DNA of 64,000 nucleotides from Whitmania pigra (GCA_021613335.1 JAJTWR010000070.1:124001-188000), one strand, 5' to 3'; shown: positions 43,801 through 53,919, counted from the stretch's first letter. The notes: generated by a model not told the origin, from the sequence alone. Program-made: numbers and translations.

Positions 43801-44697
43801 ATGAAATATGCTATTTTAGATCTAGGCTCCAATATTTTTCATTTACTGATAGCCGAACGTAATCAAACCGGTATACAAGTAATTTATAAAACCAACAGCC
43901 CCGTTAAACTTAGTGAAAATCTTACCGGAGAAAATAAAATTATCCCTGAAGCTTTTAAACGAGGATTAAATTGCCTGATTGATTTCAAAGCAAAAATAAA
44001 TGAATATGGGATTAAAAACATTAAAGCTATTGCAACTTCCGCAGTTCGCAGCGCCAACAATGGCAAAGAATTTTTAAATACGGTTGAAAAAAAAACAGGC
44101 ATTAAAGTTACCTTAATTAACGGCCGACAAGAAGCCCATTATGTTTATGAAGGCGTAAAGGCCAGCGGCGCTATTATCGCCTGTTCGCTGATTATAGATA
44201 TTGGCGGGGGTAGTACCGAATTTATTTTGTGCGATGAAAAAGAAGCCTTTTGGAAACAAAGCTTAGATATTGGCGCTTCCCGTTTAATGCAAATTTTTTT
44301 TCATTCTGACCCCCTCAATAAAGCCAACCAATTAGCCCTAGAAACGCATCTTAATACTCATTTAAAAGAACTTCATCGTCAAATTTTAAAATATCGGCCA
44401 TCGGTTTTAATAGGTTCGGCGGGCGCTTTTGAAACTTTTGCAAAAATGACTAATTCTAAATTTGACCTTAACCTCCCTTATGCCGTAATTGATTTTAATG
44501 CTTACAGAGGTTTAGCCGATAAACTTATTCAATCTACCCATGCCGAGCGTAAAAAAATGGATAATTTAATTGCTTTACGCGTAGATATGATTGTAATGGC
44601 TGCTGTGCAAACTAACTTTGTATTGCGTTTAGGAACCTTTTCAAAAATGATGGTTTCTACTTACGATTTAAAAATGGGCATATTAAATACGCTTTAA
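43801..44697 (+). CDS. Ppx/GppA-family exopolyphosphatase / guanosine pentaphosphatase
   Basis: A 298-residue phosphatase of the actin-like ATPase superfamily. It shows ILDLGSNIFHLLIAE at the start, AIATSAVRSANNG, EAHYVYEGV and the phosphate-binding DIGGGSTEFIL. It covers only the first two domains, a length common in Bacteroidota. It hydrolyses polyphosphate or pppGpp; which one is not decidable by eye. It converges on maf. Confidence 0.9.
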   Translation: MKYAILDLGSNIFHLLIAERNQTGIQVIYKTNSPVKLSENLTGENKIIPEAFKRGLNCLIDFKAKINEYGIKNIKAIATSAVRSANNGKEFLNTVEKKTGIKVTLINGRQEAHYVYEGVKASGAIIACSLIIDIGGGSTEFILCDEKEAFWKQSLDIGASRLMQIFFHSDPLNKANQLALETHLNTHLKELHRQILKYRPSVLIGSAGAFETFAKMTNSKFDLNLPYAVIDFNAYRGLADKLIQSTHAERKKMDNLIALRVDMIVMAAVQTNFVLRLGTFSKMMVSTYDLKMGILNTL

Positions 44698-44720
44698 ACG
44701 GCATTAAAAAAACCGCCGTT
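44697..44720. terminator. Hairpin between convergent ppx/gppA and maf
   Basis: AACGGC (44697-44702) and GCCGTT (44715-44720) pair around an A-rich loop at the point where the two genes meet. The T-run is weak. Confidence 0.45.
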
Positions 44721-45288
44721 ATGATAAATTTTTCAATTGCCCGTAAAGTTTCTCGGTTGGCAAACCCAGCACATTTGTGTAAGAGCCTTCTATTCTTTTT
44801 ACCGCATTAATGCCAAACCAATCTTGTATACCGTAACTTCCGGCTTTATCAAAAGGCTGATAATTGGCAATATAAAAATGAATTTCTTCGGGGGTTAACC
44901 GGCGACAATAAACTTTTGTTTGCTCACAAAAGGAAATTGTTTTTTCTTTTTTAACAAGGGTTACGCCCGTAAAAACGCGGTGTTGATTGCCCGACAATTT
45001 TTGCAACATTTCTACCGCATGATGATAATCTTTAGGTTTTCCTAAAATTTCATTGTCAATAACAACAAACGTATCGGCGGTAATTACCATTTTACCGCTT
45101 GGTTGGCCAAAAGCTTCGGCCTTTACTTTTGAAATATGTATCGCTGCGTCAGCAGGTAAAAGCCCAAAAGGAAAATTTTCGTCAACTGGTTTTACTTCAA
45201 CGGTAAAATCCAGCCCCATAAGAGTAAGCAGTTCCTGCCTGCGCGGAGATTTAGAGGCTAAAATAATGGGTTGATCTTGAATATACAT
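44719..45288 (-). CDS. maf: Maf-family nucleotide pyrophosphatase
   Basis: A 189-residue Maf protein that hydrolyses non-canonical or canonical nucleoside triphosphates to monophosphates and is linked to division control. It has IILASKSPRRQELL at the N-terminus, VITADTFVVID and GSYGIQDWFG, then a VLGLPTEKLY end. ATG 45288 (MYIQDQPIILASKSP) matches the usual start; an upstream in-frame ATG at 45330 would add 14 residues. The DGV-like loop pattern fits the dTTP/UTP pyrophosphatase subgroup, but this is not certain. Confidence 0.92.
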   Translation of the reverse strand: MYIQDQPIILASKSPRRQELLTLMGLDFTVEVKPVDENFPFGLLPADAAIHISKVKAEAFGQPSGKMVITADTFVVIDNEILGKPKDYHHAVEMLQKLSGNQHRVFTGVTLVKKEKTISFCEQTKVYCRRLTPEEIHFYIANYQPFDKAGSYGIQDWFGINAVKRIEGSYTNVLGLPTEKLYGQLKNLS

Positions 45289-45648
45289 CGTTTCAAAATT
45301 AAAAAATAACTGAAAATAAATCTTCGACAAGGTCTTTTTATAATATCATTTCGCCAAATTACAAGCTTGAAAAAAATAAAAAAGCAACTTTCAGCCGCTG
45401 AATATGCAGCTTTGATACCTTCACGCATTTTTTTTGATTTTAATCAGAAGTAAACCCGGGCTGTCTGCTCAGTTTTTTGATTGCCGATTAACTTCAATTT
45501 TTATCCGTTTTTTTAGCGTTCTTCGGGTTTTTATTATTAGGCCCATTCCGGCTCTTAAACCGCTCATGGCTTAGTTGCCGGATATGCATTTGCTAAATCT
45601 GTTACTGTAAAGTAACAAATCGCAAAATAATAAAAAAACCTTAATAAT

Positions 45649-45727
45649 TACTGATTTTTAAGAAAAACAATTACCCCCTCTGTTGAAAAACGGTGTCTTG
45701 CAAAGGTCTCATAATTTATTTATAAAA
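45649..45727 (+). repeat. Interspersed repeat R2, copy B
   Basis: Second copy of the element at 21221-21295: TACTGATTTTTAAGAAAAAC, then GAAAAACGGTGTCTTGCAAAGGTCT, with a slightly longer end. It is in the same orientation and again in a noncoding spacer. Confidence 0.7.
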
Positions 45728-45907
45728 TACCTAAAGGCTTATTTTAGAGTAGTTTAATTTGAATTTTGAAAAAAATATTTTGCAAAATCTAAAACAAATG
45801 AGTCGCCTAAAAAAGGGCTAGATTTATTTTTCGCTCCACTTTAAAAATAATCATAGCATAAAAAAAAAGAGCCATTGTGATAAAAAATATTTGTTGAAAA
45901 CTTTTTT

Positions 45908-45937
45908 GTGGTAAAAAGTGGTAAAAAGTGGTAAAAA
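45908..45937 (+). promoter_or_regulatory. Putative MraZ operator: three perfect 10-bp repeats
   Basis: GTGGTAAAAA occurs three times in a row with a period of exactly 10 bp, at 45908, 45918 and 45928, ending 58 bases before the mraZ start codon. MraZ proteins from other bacteria bind clusters of short TGG-containing direct repeats spaced 10 bp apart in front of their own gene. The position, period and TGG core all fit. Confidence 0.75.
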
Positions 45938-45956
45938 TAATTACTTTTACATACGT

Positions 45957-45992
45957 AAAAAGTGTACATACTATAAAAGTGTATATACTATA
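45957..45992 (+). repeat. Direct repeat pair in the mraZ leader
   Basis: AAAAGTGTACATACTATA and AAAAGTGTATATACTATA follow one another at an 18-bp period, differing at a single base, and end only a few bases before the mraZ ATG at 45996. They overlap the expected 5' leader. Confidence 0.65.
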
Positions 45993-45995
45993 AAC

Positions 45996-46466
45996 ATGAC
46001 TTATCTGATCGGTGAATTTGATTGTAAACTTGACGCCAAAGGAAGGCTTATGCTTCCTGTTGCGCTTAAGAAGCAATTAACTGACGTTGAGAAAGACGGA
46101 TTGGTTGTAAATCGTGGTTTTGAGGGGAATTTGGTGTTGTATCCAAAACATAAATGGAATCAGGAGATGGCTAAGATTATGAAATTGAATATGTATGTTC
46201 CTCAAAACAGGCAGTTTGTGCGGGAGTTTCAGCGCGGCGCAACAGAGCTTTCGTTGGATTCTGCCGGTCGTGTTTTATTGCCAAAAACATTGCTTGATCA
46301 GGCGGCTATTGTTTCTGACGTGGTTTTGGCCTGCCAGATTGATAAAATTGAGGTTTGGGAGAAGAAAGTTTACGATCGGTTGTTTAGCGGTTCGCCGGAA
46401 GATTTTGCTTCATTGGCTCAGCAGGTTATGGGAGGTTTAGAACAAGGGGGGGGCGATGCAAAATAA
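45996..46466 (+). CDS. mraZ: Transcriptional regulator MraZ
   Basis: A 156-residue double AbrB-like DNA-binding protein that controls the dcw cluster. The first SpoVT/AbrB-like half begins FDCKLDAKGRLMLPVALKKQ and the second has ELSLDSAGRVLLPKTLLDQA. ATG 45996 (MTYLIGEFDCKLDAKGR) is the usual start; frames opening further upstream run through the operator repeats. The last 11 bases overlap rsmH. It probably represses its own promoter through the repeats at 45908-45937. Confidence 0.95.
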   Translation: MTYLIGEFDCKLDAKGRLMLPVALKKQLTDVEKDGLVVNRGFEGNLVLYPKHKWNQEMAKIMKLNMYVPQNRQFVREFQRGATELSLDSAGRVLLPKTLLDQAAIVSDVVLACQIDKIEVWEKKVYDRLFSGSPEDFASLAQQVMGGLEQGGGDAK

Positions 46467-47361
46467 TTATCATGTTCCGGTATTGCTCGAAGAATGTATG
46501 GAGGGTTTAAAAATTAATCCTTCAGGAGTTTATGTTGACGTAACTTTTGGCGGGGGCGGTCATTCTCGCGAGATTTTAAAAAGATTGGATAATGAGGGGA
46601 TTTTGGTGGCTTTTGATCAAGATCCTGATGCGAAAAAAAATAAAATAGAGGATTCAAGATTTCGTTTTGTAGAGCAAAATTTTGGATTTCTAAAAAATAA
46701 TCTTCGTTTGTTAGGTTATTTAAAAGTGGATGGAATTTTAGCTGATTTGGGTGTTTCCTCTCATCAGTTTAATGAACCTGAACGCGGTTTTTCAATTCGT
46801 TTTGACGCGTATTTGGATATGCGCATGGATCGGGAGCGCGATTTAACGGCGGCAAAAATCTTAAATGCTTATAACGAAAAGCAACTGCATAAAATTTTTG
46901 GCGTTTACGGCGAAATTAAAAATGCCAAATCCTTAGCCAAAACCATTGTTACCGGCCGGGTGAACAGAGAAATAAAAACCTTATCCGATTTTAAAGAGAT
47001 AATTTTTTCTCACATCCCCAAAGGGAAAGAAAATAAATACTTAGCGCAGGTGTTTCAGGCTTTGCGTATAGAAGTAAATGCAGAAATAGAGGCGCTTGAA
47101 ATTTTTTTGAAACAAGCGGCTGAAGTAATTAAAAAGGGCGGACGTTTGGTAGTGATTTCGTATCACTCTTTAGAAGACAGACCGGTTAAAAATTTTTTAG
47201 CCAAGGGAAAATTTTATGGACTGGCGGAGAAAGATTTTTTTGGAAATGAAATCAAACCATTTAAAGCAATTACCCGTAAAGCAATAGTTGCCGCCCCTGC
47301 CGAGATAAAAGTAAATAATAGAGCCAGAAGCGCAAAATTAAGGATAGGAGAAAGGATATGA
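46456..47361 (+). CDS. rsmH: 16S rRNA m4C1402 methyltransferase
   Basis: A 301-residue RsmH (MraW). It shows YHVPVLLEECMEGL, the SAM-binding DVTFGGGGHSREIL, ADLGVSSHQFNEPERGFS, the insertion domain and VISYHSLEDRPVKNF near the C-terminus. It methylates N4 of C1402 of 16S rRNA. Its stop overlaps the ftsL start in an ATGA. Confidence 0.97.
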   Translation: MQNNYHVPVLLEECMEGLKINPSGVYVDVTFGGGGHSREILKRLDNEGILVAFDQDPDAKKNKIEDSRFRFVEQNFGFLKNNLRLLGYLKVDGILADLGVSSHQFNEPERGFSIRFDAYLDMRMDRERDLTAAKILNAYNEKQLHKIFGVYGEIKNAKSLAKTIVTGRVNREIKTLSDFKEIIFSHIPKGKENKYLAQVFQALRIEVNAEIEALEIFLKQAAEVIKKGGRLVVISYHSLEDRPVKNFLAKGKFYGLAEKDFFGNEIKPFKAITRKAIVAAPAEIKVNNRARSAKLRIGERI

Positions 47362-47777
47362 ATCATTTCAGACAAAATATAGAGAAGGCTTTTGAAAACC
47401 GGCCCTTAGAAGAACAGCAAAAACCGGCGCTTAAAAACGCTGAAAAAGAAGGTAGCTTGACGGTGTTTTTCAGGAAACTTTTTATAGAGGGGGTGGTAAG
47501 TAAACAAGCGGCTATAGAAATGCTTCCTTATATCATTTTTTTGTGCGTATTGGTTATGATTTATATTGCCAATAGCCACATGGCAGAGAAAAATATTCGG
47601 GATATAGATAATCTGGGTAAAAAAGTAAAAGAGTTGAGTTGGGAATATAAGTCGCTGAAAGCCGATTTGATGTTTAAAAGCAAAATGACCGAAGTAGCTA
47701 AAAAAGTAGATACCTTGAATTTGAAAGAACTGATTGAACCGCCAAAAAAACTAATAATCAGCAAGAATGAATATTAG
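47358..47777 (+). CDS. ftsL: FtsL-like cell division protein
   Basis: A 139-residue bitopic membrane protein in the position of ftsL. It has a charged cytoplasmic N-terminus (about residues 1-53), one transmembrane helix (LPYIIFLCVLVMIYIAN) and a periplasmic coiled-coil (KVKELSWEYKSLKADLMFKS). It is typical of the Bacteroidota FtsL form that recruits FtsI/FtsW with FtsB. Assignment rests on position, topology and the conserved WEYK segment. It overlaps ftsI by 11 bases. Confidence 0.85.
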   Translation: MNHFRQNIEKAFENRPLEEQQKPALKNAEKEGSLTVFFRKLFIEGVVSKQAAIEMLPYIIFLCVLVMIYIANSHMAEKNIRDIDNLGKKVKELSWEYKSLKADLMFKSKMTEVAKKVDTLNLKELIEPPKKLIISKNEY

Positions 47778-49869
47778 GACAAATATATTACTAAGAGTAT
47801 ATATGGCTTTTGGCCTTATTATGCTTTTTGCTTTTGCCGTTGTTTTTAAACTGTGTTACGTGCAATTCGCACAAGGCCATAAATGGAAAGAAATGGCTAA
47901 AAGTTTGTCTACCAAAGAATTTACTATTGCGGCCGTACGCGGTAATATTTATTCGGTTGACGGGAGTTTGTTGGCTACCTCGGTTCCCGAATACGAAATC
48001 AGGTTTGATAGTTTTGCCGGCGGTATTGTAAAGGACTATGTTTTTAATTCTAAAGTAGATTCTTTGGCAATGAAATTAGCGGTCTTTTTTGGAGATAAAA
48101 GCGCAAAAGAATATTCGAGATTGTTACGCAAAGCCAGACGCGATTCTGCCAGATATTACTTGCTTAAAAATAAGGTGTCTTATCAGCAATTAAAGCAAAT
48201 CCGCACCTTCCCGATGTTTAATATCGGAAAATATTCAGGCGGATTAAATCCGATAGAACATAACAAGCGCATTCTTCCATTCAGGTATTTAGCCGCTCGT
48301 ACTATTGGTTATAAAAACGAGAACGTAAAAAACGGGGTAGGCTTAGAAGGGGCTTATGAAAATTATATCAATGGAGAAAGCGGCAAGCAAATCAGGCAAC
48401 GCCTAACCGGCGAAGTTTGGGTGCCTGTTAACAGCGAGGCAGAAATTGCCCCTAAAGACGGGGCAGATATTGTGTCTACTATTGATGTAAATATTCAGGA
48501 TTTGGCTCAAAAAGCCTTAGAAAAACAGTTGATAAAAAGCAAAGCCCATCATGGGGCCATTATTGTAATGGATGTTTCTAGCGGAGAAATACGGGCAATT
48601 GCCAATTTTACAAAAGTAGAAGAAGGCCTTTACAAAGAGCAGTTTAATTATGCCATTGCCGGTAATCAGGACCCCGGTTCTACCTTTAAATTGGCGTCTT
48701 ACATGTCGCTTTTAGAAGACGGTTTGATAGATACCAATACTCTTATAGGCACCGGTTATTATAAAATTCCGGGTCATTTAATCAAAGATTCTCATCCTCA
48801 AATAAAAACAGTTACCGTAAAAAAAGCTTTTGAAGAATCCTCAAACGCGGCTATTGCTAAATTAATTAACGATCATTATGGCCACAATCCCAATAAATTT
48901 ACAGATCATCTGTATAAATGGCAATTGAACCAAAAAACCGGGCTTCAGATTCCCGGCGAGGCGAGCCCTGTGGTTAAAAATCCAAAAACGTTTAAGAGTT
49001 GGAACAAATATATGACCTTGCCGCAAATGGCTTACGGTTATGAAATGCAGTTAACGCCCTTAAAAATGCTTACCCTTTATAATGCGGTAGCGAACAACGG
49101 CAAAATGGTGGCGCCGGTTTTTGTGAAAGAAATAAGAAGATTGGGAAATCCGATAAAGCAGTTTAAAGCCAAGGTAATGAATGAAAAAATTTGTTCAGAG
49201 CAAACCTTAGCTAAAATTAAGGCCATGTTAGAAGGAGTGGTTGCCGAAGGAAGCGGCAAAAGAGTGATTTACAACCCGCTGTATAAAATTGCCGGAAAAA
49301 CGGGAACCGCGCAAATTGCCGATAATAATCTGGGTTATAAAGCGAATAAACAATACCAAGCTGCTTTTGTAGGTTATTTTCCGGCCGATAGGCCGAGATA
49401 TTCTATGATTGTGGTAATCAACGATCCGAAAGGAGATTACTATGGAGCTTTGGTTTCAGGCCCTGTATTTAGAGAAATTGCAGATCGTATCTATGCCTAC
49501 GATATAAAAATGATGGATGAACCTCGTCGGCATTTGTCGGAAAACGCCATAGCCCCGGAGGCAAAAGCCGGTCAGAGTAAGGCAACCGGCAAGGTGTATC
49601 GCGCATTTGGCATTAAGGCGTTATATGCGGCAAAAACTGATTACTTTAATACGATAGATACCAATAACGGAATTGCTTATCAACAAAGCGGTTCTGTAAA
49701 AGGGGTAATGCCGAATGTAAAAAATATGGGTTTGAAAGACGCTTTATATCTGGTAGGAAACGCGGGGTTAAAGGCAAAAGTTGCCGGCTCGGGTAAAGTG
49801 GTTGCCCAATCTATTCAGGCAGGCAGTAAGATTGACAAAGGTTTAATTGTGGAACTTCAATTGCAATAA
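47767..49869 (+). CDS. ftsI: Division-specific transpeptidase (PBP3/FtsI) with C-terminal PASTA domain
   Basis: A 700-residue monofunctional class B PBP that cross-links septal peptidoglycan. An N-terminal membrane anchor (FGLIMLFAFAVVFKLCYV) is followed by the dimerisation domain. The transpeptidase has its active-site SxxK in PGSTFKLAS (Ser305), SSN in EESSNAA and KTGT in AGKTGTAQI. One PASTA domain is at the C-terminus (VMPNVKNMGLKDALYLVGNA). Its partner glycosyltransferase FtsW is encoded at 53.9 kb. Confidence 0.96.
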   Translation: MNIRTNILLRVYMAFGLIMLFAFAVVFKLCYVQFAQGHKWKEMAKSLSTKEFTIAAVRGNIYSVDGSLLATSVPEYEIRFDSFAGGIVKDYVFNSKVDSLAMKLAVFFGDKSAKEYSRLLRKARRDSARYYLLKNKVSYQQLKQIRTFPMFNIGKYSGGLNPIEHNKRILPFRYLAARTIGYKNENVKNGVGLEGAYENYINGESGKQIRQRLTGEVWVPVNSEAEIAPKDGADIVSTIDVNIQDLAQKALEKQLIKSKAHHGAIIVMDVSSGEIRAIANFTKVEEGLYKEQFNYAIAGNQDPGSTFKLASYMSLLEDGLIDTNTLIGTGYYKIPGHLIKDSHPQIKTVTVKKAFEESSNAAIAKLINDHYGHNPNKFTDHLYKWQLNQKTGLQIPGEASPVVKNPKTFKSWNKYMTLPQMAYGYEMQLTPLKMLTLYNAVANNGKMVAPVFVKEIRRLGNPIKQFKAKVMNEKICSEQTLAKIKAMLEGVVAEGSGKRVIYNPLYKIAGKTGTAQIADNNLGYKANKQYQAAFVGYFPADRPRYSMIVVINDPKGDYYGALVSGPVFREIADRIYAYDIKMMDEPRRHLSENAIAPEAKAGQSKATGKVYRAFGIKALYAAKTDYFNTIDTNNGIAYQQSGSVKGVMPNVKNMGLKDALYLVGNAGLKAKVAGSGKVVAQSIQAGSKIDKGLIVELQLQ

Positions 49870-51329
49870 TGATGCAGCTAAAAGAATTGCTTTACGGTAT
49901 TTCCATCAAAAGTATAAAAGGCAAGCCTGAACACGAGGTTAGCCAATTGGCTTTTGATTCTCAAAACGTAAAGCCTGGAACTTTATTTTTTGCGGTGAAA
50001 GGCGCTTTGGCAGACGGGCATGCCTTTATCCAACAAAGCATTGATGATGGGGCAGAGGTAATTGTGTGTGAAAAATTTCCGCAAGTTTTGAAAGAAGAGG
50101 TAACTTACGTAGAGGTTAAAAACAGCCGGCTGGCTTTAGCAATAGCCGCAAGCAATTTTTATGATAATCCATCGCATAAATTAAAGCTGATTGGCATTAC
50201 GGGCACAAATGGTAAAACCACCGTTGCTACTTTGTTATTTCAGCTTTTTAGGAAGTTGAATTATCATACCGGTCTAATCTCAACGGTTCAAAATCAAATA
50301 GACGAAACCGTTTTTCCGGCTACCAATACCACCCCTGATCCCCTGACGTTAAATCGCTTGCTTAATCAAATGGTTAAAGCCGGTTGCCGGTATGTTTTTA
50401 TGGAGGTGAGTTCGCATGCGGTGGCGCAAAGCCGTATTGCCGGTTTAAATTTTGCCGGCGGAATTTTTTCAAATATTACCCGTGATCATCTTGATTTTCA
50501 TATCACGTTTGATAATTATTTAAAAGCTAAAAAACAATTTTTTGACGAGCTTCCCCGTTCTGCTTTTGCCTTAACAAATTTAGACGATAAAAATGGCAAT
50601 GTGATACTACAAAACGCCAAAGCCCGCAAAAAAACATATGCCTTAAAGCAAATAGCGGATTTTCAGGCAAAAATACTTGAAAATAAGTTTAGCGGTTTGC
50701 ATTTGATTATCGATGATTTAGAAGTGCATTTTAGAATGGTAGGGGCTTTTAATGCCTACAATATTTTGGCAACTTACGGAGCGGCTGTTTTGCTGGAACA
50801 AGACAAGCTAAAGACGCTAACCTTACTAAGCAATCTTTCCGGCGCTGAAGGCCGTTTCGATTATGTCGTTTTAAAACGCGGGGTAATAGGCATTGTAGAT
50901 TACGCCCATACGCCCGATGCGGTAGAAAACGTATTGAGTACCATCGCAAGTATCAGAAAAGGCAATGAACAACTGATTACGGTAATTGGTTGCGGAGGAG
51001 GTAGAGACCGGGGCAAACGCCCCATAATGGCGCAAACAGCTTGCGATTGGAGCGATAAAGTAATCCTTACTTCCGATAACCCAAGAGACGAAGATCCGCA
51101 AAGTATTATTAACGACATGCAAAAAGGAGTGTCGCCTACCAATCAGCGTAAAACGTTAAATATACCTGACCGCAGAGAAGCAATTAAAACGGCTTGCCAT
51201 TTGGCAAACCCCGGCGATATTATTCTTATTGCAGGTAAAGGACACGAAAAATACCAGGAGATAAAAGGCCTGAAACATCATTTTGATGATAAAGAAATTT
51301 TAATGGAACAATTAAAACCGGAAAACTAA
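49869..51329 (+). CDS. murE: UDP-MurNAc-L-Ala-D-Glu:meso-DAP ligase
   Basis: A 486-residue Mur ligase. It has an N-terminal substrate domain, the ATP P-loop [47 protein letters not shown] and the C-terminal [11 protein letters not shown]. The DNPR motif is the one that binds meso-diaminopimelate, so the wall is of the A1-gamma DAP type, as expected for this phylum. Two adjacent ATGs (49869, 49872) are possible; the first overlaps the ftsI stop. Confidence 0.96.
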   Translation: MMQLKELLYGISIKSIKGKPEHEVSQLAFDSQNVKPGTLFFAVKGALADGHAFIQQSIDDGAEVIVCEKFPQVLKEEVTYVEVKNSRLALAIAASNFYDNPSHKLKLIGITGTNGKTTVATLLFQLFRKLNYHTGLISTVQNQIDETVFPATNTTPDPLTLNRLLNQMVKAGCRYVFMEVSSHAVAQSRIAGLNFAGGIFSNITRDHLDFHITFDNYLKAKKQFFDELPRSAFALTNLDDKNGNVILQNAKARKKTYALKQIADFQAKILENKFSGLHLIIDDLEVHFRMVGAFNAYNILATYGAAVLLEQDKLKTLTLLSNLSGAEGRFDYVVLKRGVIGIVDYAHTPDAVENVLSTIASIRKGNEQLITVIGCGGGRDRGKRPIMAQTACDWSDKVILTSDNPRDEDPQSIINDMQKGVSPTNQRKTLNIPDRREAIKTACHLANPGDIILIAGKGHEKYQEIKGLKHHFDDKEILMEQLKPEN

Positions 51330-52576
51330 TGCTGTATCTGCTTTTTGAATATTTTCATAAACATTATAACTTTCCGGGGCTGAGGCTGTTTCAGTACCTT
51401 ACTTTCAGGGCTTCTTTGGCTATTATTTTTTCTTTGATTATTACAACGGTATACGGTCGGGTAATAATTGATTATTTGCGTTACAAACAAGTTGGCGAAA
51501 CGGTTAGAAACCTTGGCTTAGATGGCCAGATGCAAAAGCAAGGTACTCCCACTATGGGAGGGGTTATGATCTTGTTGGGTATTCTGATTCCTACCCTGCT
51601 GTTTGCCAATATTGGTAATGTGTATGTAATGCTGATGATTATCACCACCGTTTGGATGGGTTGTATCGGCTTTTTGGATGATTATATCAAGATTTTCAAA
51701 AAAAATAAAAAAGGTTTGGCCGGAAAATTTAAAATAGTTGGGCAAGTAGGTTTAGCCATTATTGTTGCTGCAACCATGTTTTTCCACCCAAATATTGTAG
51801 TAAGACAAACAGTGGACGAAACAAAAATTACCAACAATAAAACCCCGATGGTACTTAGGCAAAAGGGTCAAAATTACTATTATACCCAAGATGTAAAATC
51901 AACCAAAACCAATGTTCCTTTTTACAAAAACAATGAATTTGATTATACAAAGGTGCTTAAATTTTTAGGCAAAGGCTATGAGAAATATTCATTCCCGGTG
52001 TTTTTATTTTTTGTAATTGTTATTGTCGCCGCCGTTTCTAATGGGGCAAATCTTACCGATGGCATCGACGGGTTGGCAACCGGAATTTCAGCCATCATAG
52101 GCATAACGCTTGGTATTTTAGCTTATGTATCAGGCAATACGGTTATTGCGGATTACCTCAATATCATGTACATCCCCAATTCGGGAGAACTCATCATATT
52201 TGCCGGAGCTTTTGTAGGAGCTTGCGTGGGTTTTCTGTGGTATAATTCTTACCCCGCTCAAATTTTTATGGGCGATACGGGTAGTTTAACCATAGGCGGT
52301 ATCATTGCGGTATTTGCCATCATGATTAGGAAAGAATTATTGATTCCGATTTTATGCGGGATTTTTTTGGTAGAAGTGCTGTCGGTAACCTTACAGGTAA
52401 GCTATTTTAAATATACCAAGAAAAAGTTTGGTCAAGGACGTCGTATTTTCTTGATGTCTCCCATACATCATCATTACCAGAAAAAAGGATACCACGAAGC
52501 AAAAATTGTTACCCGATTTTGGATTATAGGAATCATTTTGGCGATTATCGCCTTTGTAACCTTAAAATTAAGATAA
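51329..52576 (+). CDS. mraY: Phospho-MurNAc-pentapeptide transferase
   Basis: Makes lipid I from UDP-MurNAc-pentapeptide and undecaprenyl phosphate. It is a 415-residue polytopic enzyme with [44 protein letters not shown] and [17 protein letters not shown]. It is about 55 residues longer than the E. coli protein because of a periplasmic insert (about residues 160-210), which is usual in Bacteroidota. It overlaps murE by one base. Confidence 0.97.
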   Translation: MLYLLFEYFHKHYNFPGLRLFQYLTFRASLAIIFSLIITTVYGRVIIDYLRYKQVGETVRNLGLDGQMQKQGTPTMGGVMILLGILIPTLLFANIGNVYVMLMIITTVWMGCIGFLDDYIKIFKKNKKGLAGKFKIVGQVGLAIIVAATMFFHPNIVVRQTVDETKITNNKTPMVLRQKGQNYYYTQDVKSTKTNVPFYKNNEFDYTKVLKFLGKGYEKYSFPVFLFFVIVIVAAVSNGANLTDGIDGLATGISAIIGITLGILAYVSGNTVIADYLNIMYIPNSGELIIFAGAFVGACVGFLWYNSYPAQIFMGDTGSLTIGGIIAVFAIMIRKELLIPILCGIFLVEVLSVTLQVSYFKYTKKKFGQGRRIFLMSPIHHHYQKKGYHEAKIVTRFWIIGIILAIIAFVTLKLR

Positions 52577-52580
52577 ATTG

Positions 52581-53918
52581 ATGCAAAAGAAAATAATTGT
52601 TTTAGGAGCAGGCGAAAGCGGAACGGGAGCGGCTATGCTGGCGCAGAAGCAAGGTTATGCCGTTTTTGTGTCAGACTTGGGCAGCATTGCCGATAAATAC
52701 AAAGCCGAACTCGAAAAATTATCTATTCCTTTTGAAGAAAATAAACATACTCCGGAGCTGATTTTGAATGCTTCGGAAGTAATCAAAAGTCCGGGTATTG
52801 CCAATAATGCGCCCATAGTTAAAGATTTGATAAAAAAACGCATACCGGTAATTTCTGAAATAGAATTTGCAAAGCGATATACAAAAGCCCGAACAATTTG
52901 CATCACAGGTTCAAACGGTAAATCTACTACCGCCATGTTAACTTATCATATCCTTAAAAACGCGGGTATAAACGTGAGTTTGGCCGGTAATATCGGGCAA
53001 AGTTTTGCCGCCCAGGTTGCCTGTCATACCTACGATTGGTACGTTCTCGAAATTTCGAGCTTCATGCTTGATAATATGTATCAATTTAAAGCAGACATAG
53101 CCGTACTGCTGAACATTACCCCCGATCATTTAGACAGGTATGATTATAAGATGGAAAATTATGCCAAATCAAAAATAAGGATTATACAAAATCAAACCCC
53201 TGACGACGTATTTATCTACTGGGCAGACGATGAAGAAACGTTAAAAATTATGCAAACTATTGAAATAAACGCAAAACAATATCCTTTTTCAATCAAAAAA
53301 AAGATAGCAAAAGGCGCTTATTTAAAAGATAAAACCATACATATCAATACAAATAATCAAACACTTAATATGTCGATTACTGAATTAGCATTGCAAGGCA
53401 AGCACAACATTTACAATTCTATGGCTTCGGGTATTGTGGCCAAAGTTTTAGAATTACGCAATGAATCCATTCGCGAAAGCATGAGCAATTTCAAAAACAT
53501 CGAACACCGATTAGAGTTTGTCGCCAAAATCAATGATGTGACCTATATCAATGATTCTAAGGCAACCAACGTAAATTCTACATGGTATGCGCTGGAAAGT
53601 ATTAATACCGATGTGGTGCTTATTATGGGCGGCGCAGATAAAGGCAACGATTATAGCATGCTTAGAGATTTGATTCAAAGCAAGGTTAAAGCTATTGTTT
53701 GTTTGGGGAAAAACAACAAAAAGATTCATGAGGCTTTTGAAAATGATGTGGATGTGATTGTAAACACCTTCTCGGCCAGCGAGGCTGTACAGGTTGCTTA
53801 CCATTTGGCCAAAAAAGGAAGCACGGTGCTGTTGTCTCCGGCAAATACAAGTTTTGATTTATTTAAAAATTACGAAGACAGAGGAAATCAGTTTAAAGCC
53901 GCCGTAAAAGAACTATAA
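52581..53918 (+). CDS. murD: UDP-MurNAc-L-alanine:D-glutamate ligase
   Basis: A 445-residue Mur ligase that adds D-Glu to UDP-MurNAc-L-Ala. It shows VLGAGESGTGAAMLA at the N-terminus, the P-loop CITGSNGKSTTAMLT, LEISSFMLDN, LNITPDHLDRY, INDSKATNVNSTW, GGADKGNDY and SPANTSFDLF. ATG 52581 is preferred over the adjacent TTG. Four bases separate it from mraY. Confidence 0.96.
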   Translation: MQKKIIVLGAGESGTGAAMLAQKQGYAVFVSDLGSIADKYKAELEKLSIPFEENKHTPELILNASEVIKSPGIANNAPIVKDLIKKRIPVISEIEFAKRYTKARTICITGSNGKSTTAMLTYHILKNAGINVSLAGNIGQSFAAQVACHTYDWYVLEISSFMLDNMYQFKADIAVLLNITPDHLDRYDYKMENYAKSKIRIIQNQTPDDVFIYWADDEETLKIMQTIEINAKQYPFSIKKKIAKGAYLKDKTIHINTNNQTLNMSITELALQGKHNIYNSMASGIVAKVLELRNESIRESMSNFKNIEHRLEFVAKINDVTYINDSKATNVNSTWYALESINTDVVLIMGGADKGNDYSMLRDLIQSKVKAIVCLGKNNKKIHEAFENDVDVIVNTFSASEAVQVAYHLAKKGSTVLLSPANTSFDLFKNYEDRGNQFKAAVKEL

Positions 53919-53919
53919 G

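Larger units (their letters stand above)
45289..45995. other. Long spacer between maf and the dcw cluster
   Basis: Contains a GTTACT-gtaa-AGTAAC hairpin (45601-45616), repeat R2 copy B, and the MraZ operator-like repeats at its right end. A 31-codon minus-strand frame (45494-45589) encoding a very basic peptide, with KNPKNAKKTDKN at its end, is possible but unsupported. No other gene is seen. Confidence 0.5.

Noticed and set aside
45494..45589. 31-codon basic peptide gene on the minus strand
   Set aside because: It has no promoter box and no family I recognise; too short to support from composition alone.
45908..45992. CRISPR array
   Set aside because: The repeats are only 10 and 18 bp, directly adjoining without spacers, and lie before mraZ; no cas gene is present.
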